A DNA stretch of 64,000 nucleotides. Source: JADZFO01 sp964512635 (lineage in GTDB: Bacteria; 4484-113; JAFGCY01). The stretch lies in assembly GCA_964512635.1 (NCBI GenBank), contig CAZEJB010000012.1, positions 1 through 64,000 of the forward strand. The letters run 5' to 3'. The position numbers and the translations under genes are program-made. This document shows, piece by piece, positions 17,876-25,954 of this stretch (within the stretch, counting starts at the first letter, position 1; each line of letters begins with the position of its first letter). The notes below the pieces were generated by a model that was not told the origin of the DNA, did no database searches, and saw nothing but the letters and a program-made list of their open reading frames with translations.

Positions 17876-17989
17876 CTCCGCCTCCCGGGCCGCGCAGAGC
17901 GCGCAGCCGCCCTCAGGTTGTAACACCTTCCGCTGCCGCGCGCCGCAACTAGATGCTCTGCCTGCCTAGGCCGCCACGCGCGGGCCACC

Positions 17990-20833
17990 CTAGGGCACAA
18001 AGTTGCCGAAAGCCATGGTGTCAGCAACCGGGATATATGCCAGCACGGCCAGCCGTCCATTCACCTGCTCCATGCGGATCGACTGGGGCTCGGTCGGCGT
18101 GCTGGCGTCGCCCAATGTTAACGTGTAGCTCCAGGGCGAGAAGCCGTAGGCGTCGGCCTCATTAGCCTGCTGGAACTTGAGCTCGTCGTCGTTCGAATCA
18201 AAGTAGGCAATCAGCGGGACGCCATTGAAAATCTCCAGCGCGCAAAGAGCTCCGGGGGTGCCCAAATTCCTTACCGATCCCCAGCCATCGACACCACTCT
18301 CTGATATGGCGCGGACATAACGCAGTACCGCGCTGTCTTCATAGGCAATCGCCGGTCGGCCGCCGACAAGCTTCAGGGAGATCCGCGGATTGACGCCAGA
18401 AACATTGCCGGTCAGATCGATGAAGCCAGTGCCGATATCGTCAGCACTGCTGCCGAGGATATAAACCAGGTGGTTGTCGGAATAGCGATATGCCAGTGTT
18501 GGCGCACCCTGATTCTCAATCAGGTTGACCAGACTGCCGAAAGGTGAACAGTTATCAACGGTGTCATCCGTAGCCCAGGCGGTGCCCGTCGTATCGGAAG
18601 AGCGGCGATAGTGGAGAGTGGCATCTGTGCTGTTGTCGTAGGCCACCGCCGGGCGGCCGTTGATCATCGTCAGGTCGCACCAGGCGCCAACATCGCTGCC
18701 GCTGGCGATCGTCACGGGCGCACCCCAGCTACTGCCCGTGCTGTCGCCGGCGCGTCGATAATGCAGCTGACTGCCCCCGGCGGCCTGATATGCAATCGCC
18801 GGGCGGCCCGAGACCATGGCCAGACTGTTGAAAGCCGTGCCACCAAGAAGATCCTGAATAGTAAAGGGAGCTTCAAACTGCGTTCCGGCGCTGTTCTTGG
18901 CCCGAATGTACATCAGGGAGTCGGTGTTGGAGTCGTAGTAGGTCGCCGCCATCCGACCGCCGACATCGGCCAGAGAGCAGAAGCTTCCATTTCCAGTGTT
19001 AGTGAAGGGTGTCAGGAAATTGCTCATGCCCTTGACATGCAGGTTGCCAAAGTCGTAGGCGAGGTGCCCGTCGTCGTCGGATACCCTGACACCAATCACA
19101 AGGTCCCCACCAGCAACAGGCGTGTAAAACGCATTGCCATTCTCATCCGCCGGGGTTTCAAAATCCAGCGGGGTGCCCTCAATGTCGAAGGCTATGTCGG
19201 TTACCTGGCCGTCATAATCAACCGCCGCCGCGGCGATCTGGACGGTATCGCCAACTTCGACATCGCTCGAAGGGGCTAGCACAATGCTCACCGTGGGAGG
19301 GAGCAGCGTTGGAGCCTGCACATTAATGCCGATCGTGTCCACATCCCAGGCGCCCTGGGTGTCGGTGACCCGCAGTTTCGTGCTCTGGTAACCAGCCACT
19401 GCGAAGAAGATGTCACCGACCGGGTTCTCATTGGGGGTTTCGAAAATGCCGTCGGCGTCGAGATCCCAGTCATAAGTCAGTTCGTCGTCCGTGTCTTCCG
19501 CATCCTGGGCCGTGCCGGTCAGTGTGAACTGCTCAAACAGCTCCGGGCTGTAATTGCTGGACACCGCGCTGCAGGCGGGGCGCGAGTTGGCCAGGATGAT
19601 CACACTGATGCCGCCATAGGCGACCATGTCGCCCTCACTGGCCCTCACGTTGGCGCGGATCAGCCCGGCGCCACTGGTGTCGATCACCGCGGAGCCATCG
19701 CCATTGCTCAGCTCGTAAACGCCATCGCCGTCCATATCCAGCTGGAAGCTGCTGTAGTTGCCGTTGGAGCTTAAGGTAATCGCCCCGTCGCGCAGCACCG
19801 AGGCGACACTGGCCGTCACCTGCAGCGCCGGGGCCGCCGCCGCGACGCTGATCGTCGCGCTCTGGACGCTGCCCAGCGCGCTCTGATTGCCGCTGGTGTC
19901 CACCGCGCGGATGGCGACGAAGATCGGGCCGCTGCTGGGGCGCGAAACCAGCGCGCGGGTCAGGCTGGTCAGGCTCGGCAGGCTTTTGACGCCCGGGTCG
20001 GCCGGAGAGCTGAAAGTCGAGTTGCTGTAGTAAGCACGATAGCCGGCCAGGTCCGGGGCAAGTACCTGGTTCCAGGCCGCTTCCACGCCGCCGCTTACCG
20101 GGGTCAGGGTCAAGCCGGCGGGGGCCGGCGGTGGCGTCGTGTCGGCAGTATTGTCCGGGTTGGCCGCAACGCCAACCACATCGACAGCCGCGCCGTCATA
20201 GGCCATCACGATGATGTAAAGTTCGCCCAGATCGGTCGTATAGTCGCCGCTGCGCAGCAGGCTGCCGGCGAGGCGCACATTGTTCTCGTCGAAGCTGCCA
20301 AACCAGTCCCAGCGCGAAGTGCCATAGTTGGCCAGGCCAATGAAGTAGCGCGATGAACTGCCGCCGGCGGGGTTGACGTCCACGCTCAGCGCGCCAAGCG
20401 CCGCGCTGCCCAGCAGCAGTCGATAGGTGGCAAAGGTCCGGCCGCCGGACCCAGCCGGGCCGGAGTTGAGGCGCAGGGCCTCGCCCAGCTCGCTGACGCC
20501 GATGCCGGCGCCGAGCGCAGCGTCCTGAAAGCGTTCCACGCCCGCGGCAAACTCGCCGGAGCTGTTGATCACGCTGACCCCCCGTGCTGAGCCAGGCTGG
20601 ATGAAGCCGGCGCTGTCGAGGCTCTCCCAGGGCTGGACGCCGCCCTTAGGCAGCGCGGGAGGCCAGGCTGCTTCATCAGTCGCTTGGGACTGAGCCGCCA
20701 CTCCAGCCGCCAGATCCACTCCGGGACTCGGTCCGGCAGGGCTTTGCTCAGAGCCCGGATCGACTGCCGAGTCGGCGCCACAGGAAGCGAGCAGCATGAG
20801 CGCCAGGATCAGCGCGGGCAGAGTGCGTTGCAT
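17990..20833 (-). CDS. Module lipoprotein with Fn3, PKD-like and propeller-like repeats
   Basis: A 947-residue lipoprotein (lipobox LLASC, Cys18). The shared N-terminal module is present (RTFATYRLLLGSA, YFIGLANYGTSRWDWFGS). Then a fibronectin type III domain (about residues 230-330, PPPAPAGLTLTPVSGGVEAA), a segment with LDMDGDGVYELSNGDG, a PKD-like domain (YDWDLDADGIFETPNENP) and a further Ig-like domain. The last 330 residues hold about seven repeats of the form xxGRPAIAYxxxxxxxLHYRRA (GRMAATYY, GRPAIAYQ, GRPAVAYD, GAPTLAYR, GRPAIAYE, GVPLIAYF, GRLAVLAY), suggesting a beta-propeller. The role is likely extracellular binding; no enzyme motif seen. It has its own TGTTAGAAT promoter and GGGGGAAAG Shine-Dalgarno. 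Confidence 0.87.
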   Translation of the reverse strand: MQRTLPALILALMLLASCGADSAVDPGSEQSPAGPSPGVDLAAGVAAQSQATDEAAWPPALPKGGVQPWESLDSAGFIQPGSARGVSVINSSGEFAAGVERFQDAALGAGIGVSELGEALRLNSGPAGSGGRTFATYRLLLGSAALGALSVDVNPAGGSSSRYFIGLANYGTSRWDWFGSFDENNVRLAGSLLRSGDYTTDLGELYIIVMAYDGAAVDVVGVAANPDNTADTTPPPAPAGLTLTPVSGGVEAAWNQVLAPDLAGYRAYYSNSTFSSPADPGVKSLPSLTSLTRALVSRPSSGPIFVAIRAVDTSGNQSALGSVQSATISVAAAAPALQVTASVASVLRDGAITLSSNGNYSSFQLDMDGDGVYELSNGDGSAVIDTSGAGLIRANVRASEGDMVAYGGISVIILANSRPACSAVSSNYSPELFEQFTLTGTAQDAEDTDDELTYDWDLDADGIFETPNENPVGDIFFAVAGYQSTKLRVTDTQGAWDVDTIGINVQAPTLLPPTVSIVLAPSSDVEVGDTVQIAAAAVDYDGQVTDIAFDIEGTPLDFETPADENGNAFYTPVAGGDLVIGVRVSDDDGHLAYDFGNLHVKGMSNFLTPFTNTGNGSFCSLADVGGRMAATYYDSNTDSLMYIRAKNSAGTQFEAPFTIQDLLGGTAFNSLAMVSGRPAIAYQAAGGSQLHYRRAGDSTGSSWGAPVTIASGSDVGAWCDLTMINGRPAVAYDNSTDATLHYRRSSDTTGTAWATDDTVDNCSPFGSLVNLIENQGAPTLAYRYSDNHLVYILGSSADDIGTGFIDLTGNVSGVNPRISLKLVGGRPAIAYEDSAVLRYVRAISESGVDGWGSVRNLGTPGALCALEIFNGVPLIAYFDSNDDELKFQQANEADAYGFSPWSYTLTLGDASTPTEPQSIRMEQVNGRLAVLAYIPVADTMAFGNFVP

Positions 20834-20860
20834 GACTTTCCCCCAGGAACGACTAGCTGA

Positions 20861-20869
20861 ATTCTAACA
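20861..20869 (-). promoter_or_regulatory. Extended -10 (TGTTAGAAT) of the 17990-20833 gene
   Basis: On the minus strand, 27 nt before ATG 20833, with GGGGGAAAG between. It uses the same pattern as the plus-strand lipoprotein array although it is 5 kb away and on the other strand. Confidence 0.62.
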
Positions 20870-20971
20870 GGGCTCCAGTCACGCTGTGATCAGGTTTCAC
20901 TTTCCGTGCCAGTTTCCTGGGGCGGGAAAATGTCGGAGCGGGCGGCCGTCGGCGAAACCGGTCTGGCCTGG

Positions 20972-21712
20972 CTAGAAAAGGCTGTCGCCGGAGCCCGCCT
21001 CCCCGGAGTTTTCACCACCCGATCCTGCGCCTTCCTCGCTGCCCGCATCTGCCGGGTCGGATTCTGCAGTCTCGCCTGCGGAGGCATCGCGCCCGCCGCC
21101 CTGCAGCCCCTGGACCGGCGCTGGTTCATTGGGAGCGCTCGGGTCGACCTCGGCAGGCGGTGCTTCCGGACTGTCCTCAGCGCGGCCGGCATAACTGCCG
21201 CCCTGGCGGTCCAGCTTGCCCGCGGCCTGCCGCGCGGCCTTTAGCATCCACAGCATCGCCAGCGCCAGCGCGGCAAGGATCGCCATGCCGACAAGGCAGC
21301 CGATCACCCGCGGCCAGGTCAGGCCGGAGCCCATGATGCCGCTGTCCGGGGCGGCCGGCGGGCTTTTCAGCAGCAGGACAACTTCCGGCGGCAGGCCGCT
21401 CAGGTCGAGTTCCGAGTCGTCGTCACTGCCCTTGCGGTCGGAATCGGCTGACTGCTGAGCTGCAGCGTCCGAGGCCAGCCCGATAGCGGTGCCGTCCTGC
21501 CAGGGGCCGCGGGGCGCGATACCCACCGGCAGAGAGATGCCGGCAGCCTGCTCGGCAGGAGTGATGTCCTCGGGGCCCTGTGTCTGCCCGGCGGCCGCCT
21601 CGGTCACGGTATCGGCAGTCAGCGGCTTGCCGCAGACATGGCATAGCCGCGCTTCGGTCGGAACCTCTGAAGCGCAGGCGGGACACAGGCGTACAGCACT
21701 GTCTGCGGGCAT
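20972..21712 (-). CDS. Zinc-ribbon single-pass membrane protein
   Basis: A 246-residue protein of unknown function. A double-CxxC zinc ribbon opens it (CPACASEVPTEARLCHVCG, residues about 10-28). Then come a low-complexity linker, a DLSGLPPEVVLLL helix, one transmembrane segment (about 138-162: IGCLVGMAILAALALAML) and an acidic, Gly/Ser-rich C-terminal tail. The ribbon is predicted to be cytoplasmic and the tail outside. It has the same plan as the genes at 22412 and 61380. The start ATG follows TAACAT by 6 nt (21719-21724, minus strand), so it is likely leaderless. Confidence 0.78.
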   Translation of the reverse strand: MPADSAVRLCPACASEVPTEARLCHVCGKPLTADTVTEAAAGQTQGPEDITPAEQAAGISLPVGIAPRGPWQDGTAIGLASDAAAQQSADSDRKGSDDDSELDLSGLPPEVVLLLKSPPAAPDSGIMGSGLTWPRVIGCLVGMAILAALALAMLWMLKAARQAAGKLDRQGGSYAGRAEDSPEAPPAEVDPSAPNEPAPVQGLQGGGRDASAGETAESDPADAGSEEGAGSGGENSGEAGSGDSLF

Positions 21713-21718
21713 GGCTCT

Positions 21719-21724
21719 ATGTTA
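21719..21724 (-). promoter_or_regulatory. -10 box TAACAT, leaderless spacing
   Basis: Six bases (AGAGCC) separate it from ATG 21712. Confidence 0.5.
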
Positions 21725-21807
21725 ACGGATTACCCCGTTGTTTATGAACCGCGGAACTGCTAGCGGATAGAGGCGCTGCCTCACCAGAATGAGGCGCACA
21801 TTTCTGG

Positions 21808-22122
21808 CTACTGAGTTGCCGCGGCGCGGGGCAGAGGCTCTGGCTCGGTGCCCGCTACGGGGGTAACCGGCATAACTTCCTTGCCGACCCTGCTGAGATA
21901 CCAGGAAGAAAAGTCGACGCCGCCTGGCCAGCACAGTGCAAAGCCCTGATCGACAATTCGCCCTTTGGCGATATAGTCAGGATCAGCCAGGCGCTCAAGA
22001 ACTGTTCCCTTGCGGGCATGGCGGCGCAACTGCACTTCCCGTACCATTCCGCTGGCAAAACTGACGCGGATTGTCGCGGGCTTCAGATACTCCAACTTTA
22101 TGATTCGGTCAATCGGTCGCAC
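21808..22122 (-). CDS. DUF2442 protein
   Basis: A 104-residue small protein with the DUF2442 pattern: RIIKLEYLKPATIRVSFASG, ADPDYIAKGRIVDQGFALCW and GVDFSSWYL. Members of this family are typically encoded next to DUF4160 genes, as here, and the pair is often discussed as a toxin-antitoxin-like module; that function is not proven for this copy. Two GTG codons are possible starts (22125 and 22122). The second is 7 nt from a TATACT box (22130-22135) lying in the 16-17 nt gap to the upstream gene, so the gene may have its own promoter. The C-terminal tail EPEPLPRAAATQ is low-complexity. Confidence 0.78.
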   Translation of the reverse strand: MRPIDRIIKLEYLKPATIRVSFASGMVREVQLRRHARKGTVLERLADPDYIAKGRIVDQGFALCWPGGVDFSSWYLSRVGKEVMPVTPVAGTEPEPLPRAAATQ

Positions 22123-22141
22123 CACTCAAAGTATACCCCGC

Positions 22142-22402
22142 TCAATCCTTGATGTAGTGGATTGCACCTGGCTGCAACCTGTTCGCATACATTTCAAGCA
22201 GCAGGTTCCGCTGCGCTGTGATCCATGCTACTGCTTTGTCCCGTTCCCTTTTAGGAACCCACCCGGCGAGAGTTTTAGCGCTGCGGATAGCGACACTCTC
22301 AACGTGTTCAGCCACGCGGATGTGGACATGAGGTACAGAGTGATGGTCTCCAGGATACATCTCTATTCTGGTACCTCCAATTCGCTTGATTGTCGGACTC
22401 AT
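22142..22402 (-). CDS. DUF4160 protein
   Basis: An 86-residue protein, MSPTIKRIGGTRIEMYPGDH then PHVHIRVAEH, which is the DUF4160 signature (conserved His cluster before the second strand), then AGWVPKRERDKAVAWI near the end. It lies directly upstream of the DUF2442 gene and 9 nt downstream of the stop of the pilin-like gene. As a pair the two resemble small accessory modules found in many bacteria. Toxin activity is an inference only. Confidence 0.8.
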   Translation of the reverse strand: MSPTIKRIGGTRIEMYPGDHHSVPHVHIRVAEHVESVAIRSAKTLAGWVPKRERDKAVAWITAQRNLLLEMYANRLQPGAIHYIKD

Positions 22403-22411
22403 CGATTGGTA

Positions 22412-23617
22412 TTAGCGGTCTGGCCCCGAGACATAGTCCTCGCCGCTGGTGAGCACTATAACGATCGAGTCCCGGATGCCATTGGGGTTGCCGAACTTCA
22501 GCAGATGAAAGACCAGTTCCTTGCTCGATTCGCTGTTCGGCGAGTAAGGGCTGCCAGCCTTGATGCTCAGGCTGCTGGCCGTATTGGTCCATAACTCATG
22601 GCCCTGGTACCGTACCGGCTCTTCGTCACCCAGCACATCCTTGCCCTTGGTGCGAAGTCCGCCGTAGCCACCAAGCATGTACTGATCAGTCTCTTCAGGC
22701 CAAAAAGGTCCCTTTGTCACACCCACTGCAGGCCAGCTCAACGGCCCGGCGCTCTTGTAAAAGAAGTCGCCGGGCAGGAAGGGCCTCGGCTTATCAGTGG
22801 CCCACAGGTCCCAGAATTCGTACTCCATATCGGCATAGCTGTCCAGTGTCTGGCCCTTTGCGCCTGGGTCGGGTCGCCGGGCCGAGCGCGAATCGGCCAG
22901 CACCTGGCCCATCAGCGTGCAGTCCGGCCCGAAGCGAGTGCCATAGAGCTCGCCCTCGGGGCTGCCGTTGCGCAGCAGGTCGCCGTCGGGCCAGCGCTCC
23001 GTCTTGAGCTGCTCTTGCAGGGTGTGGATCGCCGCCCCATCGCGGGTAAATGGGTTTCGCGGGTACTCATCGATATAGCCCTCGGCCAGCAGCGGGTCGC
23101 TGGACAGGGCTGGATCGGCGATGGTCCGCGCGGGCTGGAAGTCCACGCCGCTGGCGTCCGGCCCATCGCTGTACTGCGCGCTGCCTCCGATGAGATAGGC
23201 AGGGTACTGTCCCGCATTGTCAACGGCGAAGCGTTCGACGCTTAGCTGGATGTTATGCAAGTTGGCCTTGACCTCTGCCTCCTTGGCCTTTTCCTTTACC
23301 TTTATATAGTTGGGCAGCGCTACTGCGACCAGGATGGCGAAGAAGCCGAAGAGCAGGAAAACGCAGGCGCCGAGGATGCAGCCAACGATGCGGCCGCTGC
23401 TCGACTTGGCGCCTACCTGCGGCAGTGCCGCGGGCGGCAGGACGGCAGCGTACACATGCGGCGTGGGCGGGAACTGCTGCGTGCCTGGCTGCGGCTGGCC
23501 CGGGCCGCTGATGGCAGCCTCAGATGCTAGTGCCCCACCGCAGCGGCGGCAGAAGCGGGCACCGGTGGTGTTTTGTTCGCCGCAGGCTTCACAAGACGCG
23601 GTGGGATCAGCGTTCAT
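22412..23617 (-). CDS. Zinc-ribbon / type IV pilin-like fusion protein
   Basis: A 401-residue protein. An N-terminal zinc ribbon (CEACGEQNTTGARFCRRCG) and a Pro-rich linker precede a transmembrane helix (about 78-100, GCILGACVFLLFGFFAIL). Directly after the helix comes ALPNYIKVKEKAKEAEVKAN and LHNIQLSVERFAVDNAGQYP, which is the conserved stalk of type II secretion/type IV pseudopilins of the GspG kind. There is no prepilin-peptidase leader: the pilin stalk is preceded by the ribbon domain instead. The rest (about 280 residues) contains PDPGAKGQTLDSYADM and FYKSAGP and is unlike known pilins to me. The ATG is 6 nt from TAACAT. Function unknown. Confidence 0.78.
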   Translation of the reverse strand: MNADPTASCEACGEQNTTGARFCRRCGGALASEAAISGPGQPQPGTQQFPPTPHVYAAVLPPAALPQVGAKSSSGRIVGCILGACVFLLFGFFAILVAVALPNYIKVKEKAKEAEVKANLHNIQLSVERFAVDNAGQYPAYLIGGSAQYSDGPDASGVDFQPARTIADPALSSDPLLAEGYIDEYPRNPFTRDGAAIHTLQEQLKTERWPDGDLLRNGSPEGELYGTRFGPDCTLMGQVLADSRSARRPDPGAKGQTLDSYADMEYEFWDLWATDKPRPFLPGDFFYKSAGPLSWPAVGVTKGPFWPEETDQYMLGGYGGLRTKGKDVLGDEEPVRYQGHELWTNTASSLSIKAGSPYSPNSESSKELVFHLLKFGNPNGIRDSIVIVLTSGEDYVSGPDR

Positions 23618-23623
23618 GCGCCT

Positions 23624-23655
23624 ATGTTAGTGGATCGCCGCGCCTCGGCTACACT
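23624..23655. promoter_or_regulatory. Divergent pair of leaderless -10 boxes
   Basis: Minus strand: TAACAT (23624-23629), 6 nt before ATG 23617. Plus strand: TACACT (23650-23655), 7 nt before ATG 23663. The whole divergent intergenic region is 45 bp, so both promoters overlap in their upstream parts and may compete. Confidence 0.55.
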
Positions 23656-23662
23656 CTCCGCG

Positions 23663-24850
23663 ATGCGGATTGCCATGGTTACGGGCTCTGCCGGGGATAC
23701 GCGCTGCGGCGTAGGCGACTATGCCTACGAGCTGGCGCAGCATCTGGCGCTTGACGCCGAGGTGCACCTCTTCTTCGACAAGGAGCACGGGCCGCTGCGC
23801 CCGCCCTATGAGAAGCTCAGCACCCTGCTTTTGCATCCCCTGTCCGGCTTTTCCGTGCTGCACATCCCCGCCGTCGTCCGCGAGCTGCGCGAGGGCCAGT
23901 ACGACATTGTGCATGTGCAGTACCCCTCCCGCGGCTATGGCAACAGCCCCGGCCCCGGCTTCATCCCTCAGGGCCTCGCCGGCATGAACAGCCGCTCGCG
24001 GGTGGTCGCCACCCTGCATGAATGGTCCAGCAGCCACCCGCTGCGCGTGATGGTGATGGACCAGATGCTGCCCAGCCTCGACCTGCTGATCGTCACCAAC
24101 GAGCAGGAACTGGAGAAGCTGGCGGGCAAGATGCGCGAGCGCACGGTAATGGCCATCCCGGTGGGCAACGTGCTTTCCAGCCGCGGCGAGCTTGAAGCAA
24201 TCTGGCGCGAGGCCGAGGAGGGCGTCGCCCCGGCCCCGGCGCCGCTCAGCGGCCATGCCGGCCGCAAGGCGCTGTCGCTGTTCCACTATGGCCTGCCGAC
24301 CACCAAAGGCCGCGGCCTGCGCCGCCTGCTGGAAGCCATGAAAGTGATGCGCGAGGCCAGGCTTAGCCCGCGCCTGTATCTGGGCGGCGACTTCCGCAAC
24401 GGCATGCGCGAGACCGAGGACCTGCTGGGCTGGATCACCCAGTTTGAGCTGCAGGACTGTGTCGAGCGCATTGGGCATATCCCGCTGGACAAGCTGGCCG
24501 CTACTGCCGAGTCCTGCCTGCTTGGCGTCTTCCCCTTTGACGAGGGCTACAGCTCCAAGCGCTCCAGCGTCGCCACCCTCGCCGACCTGGAGCTGCCGCT
24601 GGTTGTTGGCGCCGGCGGCGAGGAGGGGCATCCTTACTACGCCCCGAAGAACGCCACGCCCGAGGCGCTGGCCCTGCTGCTGATCGAGCTGCTGCGCGGC
24701 CGCGCCGAGCAGGAATGGGAATCCCAGATCGCGAAGCAGCGCGACTATGGCCGCCGCTTCAGCTTCAGCAACATCGCCCAGACGCATATCGCGCAGTACG
24801 ACAAGCTGCTCAAGCAGGACATGCCCGACGACTGGAACTACAACCAGTAG
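23663..24850 (+). CDS. GT4-like glycosyltransferase
   Basis: A 395-residue protein of the GT-B fold. The N-terminal half starts MRIAMVTGSAGDTRCGVGDY (the usual nucleotide-sugar transferase opening) and contains YDIVHVQYPSRGYG. The C-terminal half has SLFHYGLPTTKGRGLRRLLE and VERIGHIPLDKLAATAESCL followed by FPFDEGYSSKRSS, in the position of the donor-binding EX7E-type region. The acceptor is unknown; the surrounding genes do not form a polysaccharide operon. ATG 23663 is chosen over 23573 because the TACACT box lies immediately before it and homology begins there. Confidence 0.85.
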   Translation: MRIAMVTGSAGDTRCGVGDYAYELAQHLALDAEVHLFFDKEHGPLRPPYEKLSTLLLHPLSGFSVLHIPAVVRELREGQYDIVHVQYPSRGYGNSPGPGFIPQGLAGMNSRSRVVATLHEWSSSHPLRVMVMDQMLPSLDLLIVTNEQELEKLAGKMRERTVMAIPVGNVLSSRGELEAIWREAEEGVAPAPAPLSGHAGRKALSLFHYGLPTTKGRGLRRLLEAMKVMREARLSPRLYLGGDFRNGMRETEDLLGWITQFELQDCVERIGHIPLDKLAATAESCLLGVFPFDEGYSSKRSSVATLADLELPLVVGAGGEEGHPYYAPKNATPEALALLLIELLRGRAEQEWESQIAKQRDYGRRFSFSNIAQTHIAQYDKLLKQDMPDDWNYNQ

Positions 24851-24936
24851 AACCACTTCCCCTGCCCCTGCTGTCTGTGCCGCTCACCGGTTGCACCCGC
24901 CGTCTGCCCACAGCCTTGCGTCGGCTCAAACCTTCA

Positions 24937-24947
24937 CCTTATTAAGG
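24937..24947. promoter_or_regulatory. AT-rich palindrome upstream of DUF2089 gene
   Basis: CCTTATTAAGG is a perfect 11-bp palindrome in an unusually AT-rich 100 bp in front of the DUF2089 gene, about 80 bp before its -10 box. A possible operator; no further evidence. Confidence 0.25.
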
Positions 24948-25027
24948 CTGATCTTAATGATCCTCAAGTGCATTTTGGCAAAATGGAAGGAATTCTTGTC
25001 GCCAGTACTTGCATTTGCTAAAAAGCA

Positions 25028-25036
25028 TGTTACAAT
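25028..25036 (+). promoter_or_regulatory. Extended -10 (TGTTACAAT) of DUF2089 gene, leaderless
   Basis: The box ends 6 nt before ATG 25043. It combines the extended TG motif with leaderless spacing. Confidence 0.65.
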
Positions 25037-25042
25037 TCCTGC

Positions 25043-25525
25043 ATGATAGCCTTAGAGATTGTGAAGACGAGTGTGAGCTTTATCTCAGCCGCACTTGACA
25101 TTCACAAGGCATCAAGCTATTATCGTCGCAAGATGAGTGAAGCGCGCCTTAAACGCAACCGACTGATCAGCGACTGCCCGGTCTGCAGCGGACCGCTGTA
25201 TGTCTCGCACCTCAAGTGCGGCGACTGCGGCACTGAGCTGACCGGGGAGTTTGTGGCCAACGAGTTCGCCCGCCTGCCGCAGGACAAGCTGGACTTCCTT
25301 CGGGTGTTCCTGTCCTGCCGCGGCAACCTCAAAGAGGTTGAGGGCGTGCTGGGTCTGAGTTACCCGACCGTGCGCGGCCGTCTGGACGCGCTGATCGAGC
25401 AGCTCAGGATCAGTACCACGGTGGAGTCCGCCCCCGGCGGGGCCAACCGCGCCGAGGTGCTGGCCGCTCTGGAACGCGGCGAGATAACTGTTGAAGAAGC
25501 TGCGCAGGCCCTGCGCGGCGAATAG
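25043..25525 (+). CDS. DUF2089 zinc-ribbon/HTH regulator-like protein
   Basis: 160 residues. After a 45-residue amphipathic N-terminal extension comes the DUF2089 core: zinc ribbon CPVCSGPLYVSHLKCGDCG, then LDFLRVFLSCRGNLKEVEGV and LGLSYPTVRGRLDALIEQL, a helix-turn-helix-like part. The C-terminus (RAEVLAALERGEITVEEAAQ) is a SHOCT-like helical hairpin that reappears at the start of the protein encoded at 25955. The family is usually found next to such SHOCT-like/adhesin-fold genes and is presumed regulatory. The leaderless promoter supports ATG 25043 over ATG 25133. Confidence 0.85.
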   Translation: MIALEIVKTSVSFISAALDIHKASSYYRRKMSEARLKRNRLISDCPVCSGPLYVSHLKCGDCGTELTGEFVANEFARLPQDKLDFLRVFLSCRGNLKEVEGVLGLSYPTVRGRLDALIEQLRISTTVESAPGGANRAEVLAALERGEITVEEAAQALRGE

Positions 25526-25571
25526 GTGGCCGGCGGCGGTGCCGCGGGCTTGCGACCGGGAGGTTGGGATT

Positions 25572-25856
25572 ATGTTGACGAAGTGTGATAACGAACCTGA
25601 AGTCAGGACGGACCGGGCTGGCCGGCGCTGGGAATACCAGTTGCTGCAGGCCGGCAGCCTGGAGCTGGGGCGGCTGCGCAGCGAGCTGGGCCGCCTGACC
25701 CGCGAGGGCTGGGAAGTCGATTCCGCCTGGGGCGCCCTGGAACAGGAGGGCGCAGGCCAGACGGCTGATTCCGGCGAGCTGCATGTCTGGCTGCGCCGCG
25801 CCCAGACAGCGCAGGAGCAGGCTGAGCTCTGCGCCCTGTTCATGGCCGCGGCTTAA
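25572..25856 (+). CDS. DUF4177-like small protein
   Basis: 94 residues, ATG 25572 behind GGGAGG. RRWEYQLLQAGSLELGRLRS and LTREGWEVDSAWGALEQ resemble the DUF4177 fold (beta strand, helix with L-x-x-L-x-x-EGWE). It sits 46 nt after the DUF2089 gene and before the SHOCT-like gene, so the three genes are probably co-transcribed. Function unknown. Confidence 0.68.
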   Translation: MLTKCDNEPEVRTDRAGRRWEYQLLQAGSLELGRLRSELGRLTREGWEVDSAWGALEQEGAGQTADSGELHVWLRRAQTAQEQAELCALFMAAA

Positions 25857-25954
25857 GGTCCACGGGTGCCCTGCGCCCGGATGGGAAGGGATGGGCTGAC
25901 GCAGTAAGAAGAGCGGCTGGCGGCTTAAAGCCAGCAGAGACTTAAGGGGTTTTA

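Noticed and set aside
20906..21244. 112-codon plus-strand frame near 21 kb
   Set aside because: Antisense to the zinc-ribbon membrane protein, which has a clear ribbon, transmembrane helix and promoter.
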